A DNA stretch of 64,000 nt from Pseudomonas protegens (lineage in GTDB: Bacteria; Pseudomonadota; Gammaproteobacteria; Pseudomonadales; Pseudomonadaceae), in assembly GCF_013407925.2 (NCBI RefSeq), contig NZ_CP060201.1:62001-126000 (forward strand), read 5' to 3'. Both the position numbers and the translations under genes were made by a program. Positions within the stretch are counted from its first letter, which is position 1. Each line of letters begins with the position of its first letter. Below the pieces are notes generated by a model. It did no database searches. It was not told where the DNA came from and saw only the letters and a list, made by a program, of their open reading frames with translations. Positions 62,904 through 64,000 of the stretch are shown here, piece by piece.

Positions 62904-62919
62904 CGTTATCCCGATAACG
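62904..62919. promoter_or_regulatory. Inverted repeat before the MFS gene
   Basis: CGTTATC and GATAACG pair perfectly around CC, 33 bases before the start codon. No T run follows, so an operator is likelier than a terminator. Confidence 0.4.
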
Positions 62920-62952
62920 TTCACGGCCCATCGCTTTCATGGACGACCCTGC

Positions 62953-64000
62953 ATGTCTCGCCCCTTGGCTGCCCGTGCGCCGCTGACTGCCACACCCTTC
63001 TCATTGCTGCCGCTGATGGCCGCCTACATGGCCTGCACCATGTCGATGATGGCCTTCGTCTCGCTGATCGGCCCGATCTCTCGGGCGCTGGGCCTGGAGA
63101 CCTGGCATGCCGGCGCCGCGGTGACCGTATCCGGAGTGATCTGGATGCTCCTGGCGCGCCCCTGGGGCCAGGCCAGCGACCGCTTCGGCCGGCGCCGGGT
63201 CCTGCTGCTGGGCACCGCGGGCTTCACCCTCGCCTACTGGGCGCTGTGCCTGTTCATCGACCTGTCGCTGCACAGCCTGCCCAGCGTCGCCATGGCCTTT
63301 CTCGGCCTGATGCTCGGACGCGGCCTGATCGGTGCCTTTTATGCGGCGATTCCGGTGGGCGGCTTCGCCCTGATCGCCGACAACATCGAACCCGAGCATC
63401 GCGCCCGGGCCATGGCCACCCTCGGCGCGGCTAACGCCGTGGGCCTGGTGATCGGCCCGGCGATCGCCGCGCTGCTGGCCCGCTACAGCCTGAGCCTGCC
63501 GTTCTACGCCATGGCCGTGTTGCCATTGCTGGCGTTCCTGGTGCTGCGCTACAAGCTGCCGCGCCAGGAACTGCACCTCAAGCATGCCCCCAGCCCGGTC
63601 CGCTTGAATGACCCGCGGCTGCTGCGACCGATGACGGTGGCCTTTGTCGCCATGCTCTGCGTGTCCATCGCCCAGATCACCGTGAGTTTCTACGCCCTGG
63701 ATCGCCTGCACATGAACCCAGCCGAGGCGGCGCAGACCGCCGGGGTGGCCCTGGCCATGGTCGGCGTGGCGTTGATCGGCGCCCAGCTGGTGGTGCGCAA
63801 GCTGGAATGGCCGCCATTGCGCATGATCCGCTACGGCGCCCTGCTCTCGGCCTTGGGCTATGCCGGCAGCATGCTGGTGGACAGCGCCTGGGGCCTGTGG
63901 CTGGCGTTCTTTGTCTCGGCGGCGGGCATGGGCGGGGTGTTTCCGTCGTTCTCGGCCCTGGCGGCGAATGCCGTGCAAGCCTCGGAACAGGGCGCGGCCG
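62953..64000 (+). CDS. MFS transporter (partial, C-terminus outside window)
   Basis: The frame from the ATG at 62953 stays open to the right edge, giving about 349 residues and about ten membrane segments. Landmarks are LLARPWGQASDRFGRRRVLL (loop 2-3 motif), FYAAIPVGGFALIADNI and IGPAIAALL. This is the DHA1-like drug or metabolite exporter layout. It lies beside the iron-uptake operon and could export a siderophore, but the sequence does not show that. An inverted repeat lies just upstream. Confidence 0.82.
   Translation, partial: MSRPLAARAPLTATPFSLLPLMAAYMACTMSMMAFVSLIGPISRALGLETWHAGAAVTVSGVIWMLLARPWGQASDRFGRRRVLLLGTAGFTLAYWALCLFIDLSLHSLPSVAMAFLGLMLGRGLIGAFYAAIPVGGFALIADNIEPEHRARAMATLGAANAVGLVIGPAIAALLARYSLSLPFYAMAVLPLLAFLVLRYKLPRQELHLKHAPSPVRLNDPRLLRPMTVAFVAMLCVSIAQITVSFYALDRLHMNPAEAAQTAGVALAMVGVALIGAQLVVRKLEWPPLRMIRYGALLSALGYAGSMLVDSAWGLWLAFFVSAAGMGGVFPSFSALAANAVQASEQGAA

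Overview
The window looks like a chromosomal segment of a Pseudomonas, most likely from the P. fluorescens/protegens/chlororaphis side of the genus. This is inferred from the high-GC coding style, a DUF1652 protein, a MexEF-OprN pump, MvaT-type remnants, REP/REPIN repeats and a Fur-controlled efeUOB locus. Both ends cut through genes: an NTF2-like protein on the left and an MFS transporter on the right.

Layout. 1-8.5 kb is ordinary core: NTF2-like protein, DUF1652 protein, UvrD-like helicase, pirin, phosphoglucomutase, a quinone-reductase-like dehydrogenase and a divergent LysR regulator. 8.49-18.85 kb is an accessory island that appears to have entered the 3' end of that lysR gene. The last ten or so codons of lysR recur, diverged but synonymous, at the far border, and both borders carry tandem GGGGGCA repeats with a 12-bp period. 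No integrase is left. The island holds an orphan hxsD with a broken partner, a wrecked mvaT, an AT-rich phosphoribosyltransferase-like gene, a frameshifted TIGR02391 gene, a compact four-gene set (radical SAM, DEDDh exonuclease, P-loop kinase, aldo/keto reductase) whose genes overlap by 1-4 bases, and a HamA/HamB pair of the Hachiman/AbpAB anti-phage type. The four-gene set beside HamAB is the best candidate for an undescribed system.

19-30.5 kb is an uptake and catabolic region: an unrecognised protein, a TonB receptor, an amidohydrolase-MFS pair, a single-frame fusion of a FadR-type GntR regulator to a second amidohydrolase, a YdiJ-like D-2-hydroxyacid dehydrogenase and a divergent LysR gene. 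A sequence fitting the FadR-family operator TNGTNNNACNA lies before the first amidohydrolase. After small VOC and lipoprotein genes, 32-37.8 kb is a sucrose-type locus: LacI repressor, GH32 hydrolase and LacY/CscB-type permease, with a divergent ScrY/LamB-type porin. A perfect palindrome, GTTAACGTTAAC, lies between the two arms.

38-43.9 kb is a MexEF-OprN-like efflux operon closed by a terminator. It is followed by a REPIN, a bestrophin-like channel and a TPR protein. 46.5-56.9 kb is a dense signalling cluster: a KaiC-like double ATPase coupled to a hybrid kinase, then on the other strand a 1164-residue CHASE3-GAF hybrid kinase, CheR, CheB, a receiver-kinase and a stand-alone receiver. A further receiver and a glycosyltransferase follow. 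58.5-62.8 kb is efeU-efeO-efeB plus an extra EfeM-type M75 protein behind a good Fur box, followed by the truncated MFS gene.

All family calls come from reading motifs; no database search was possible.
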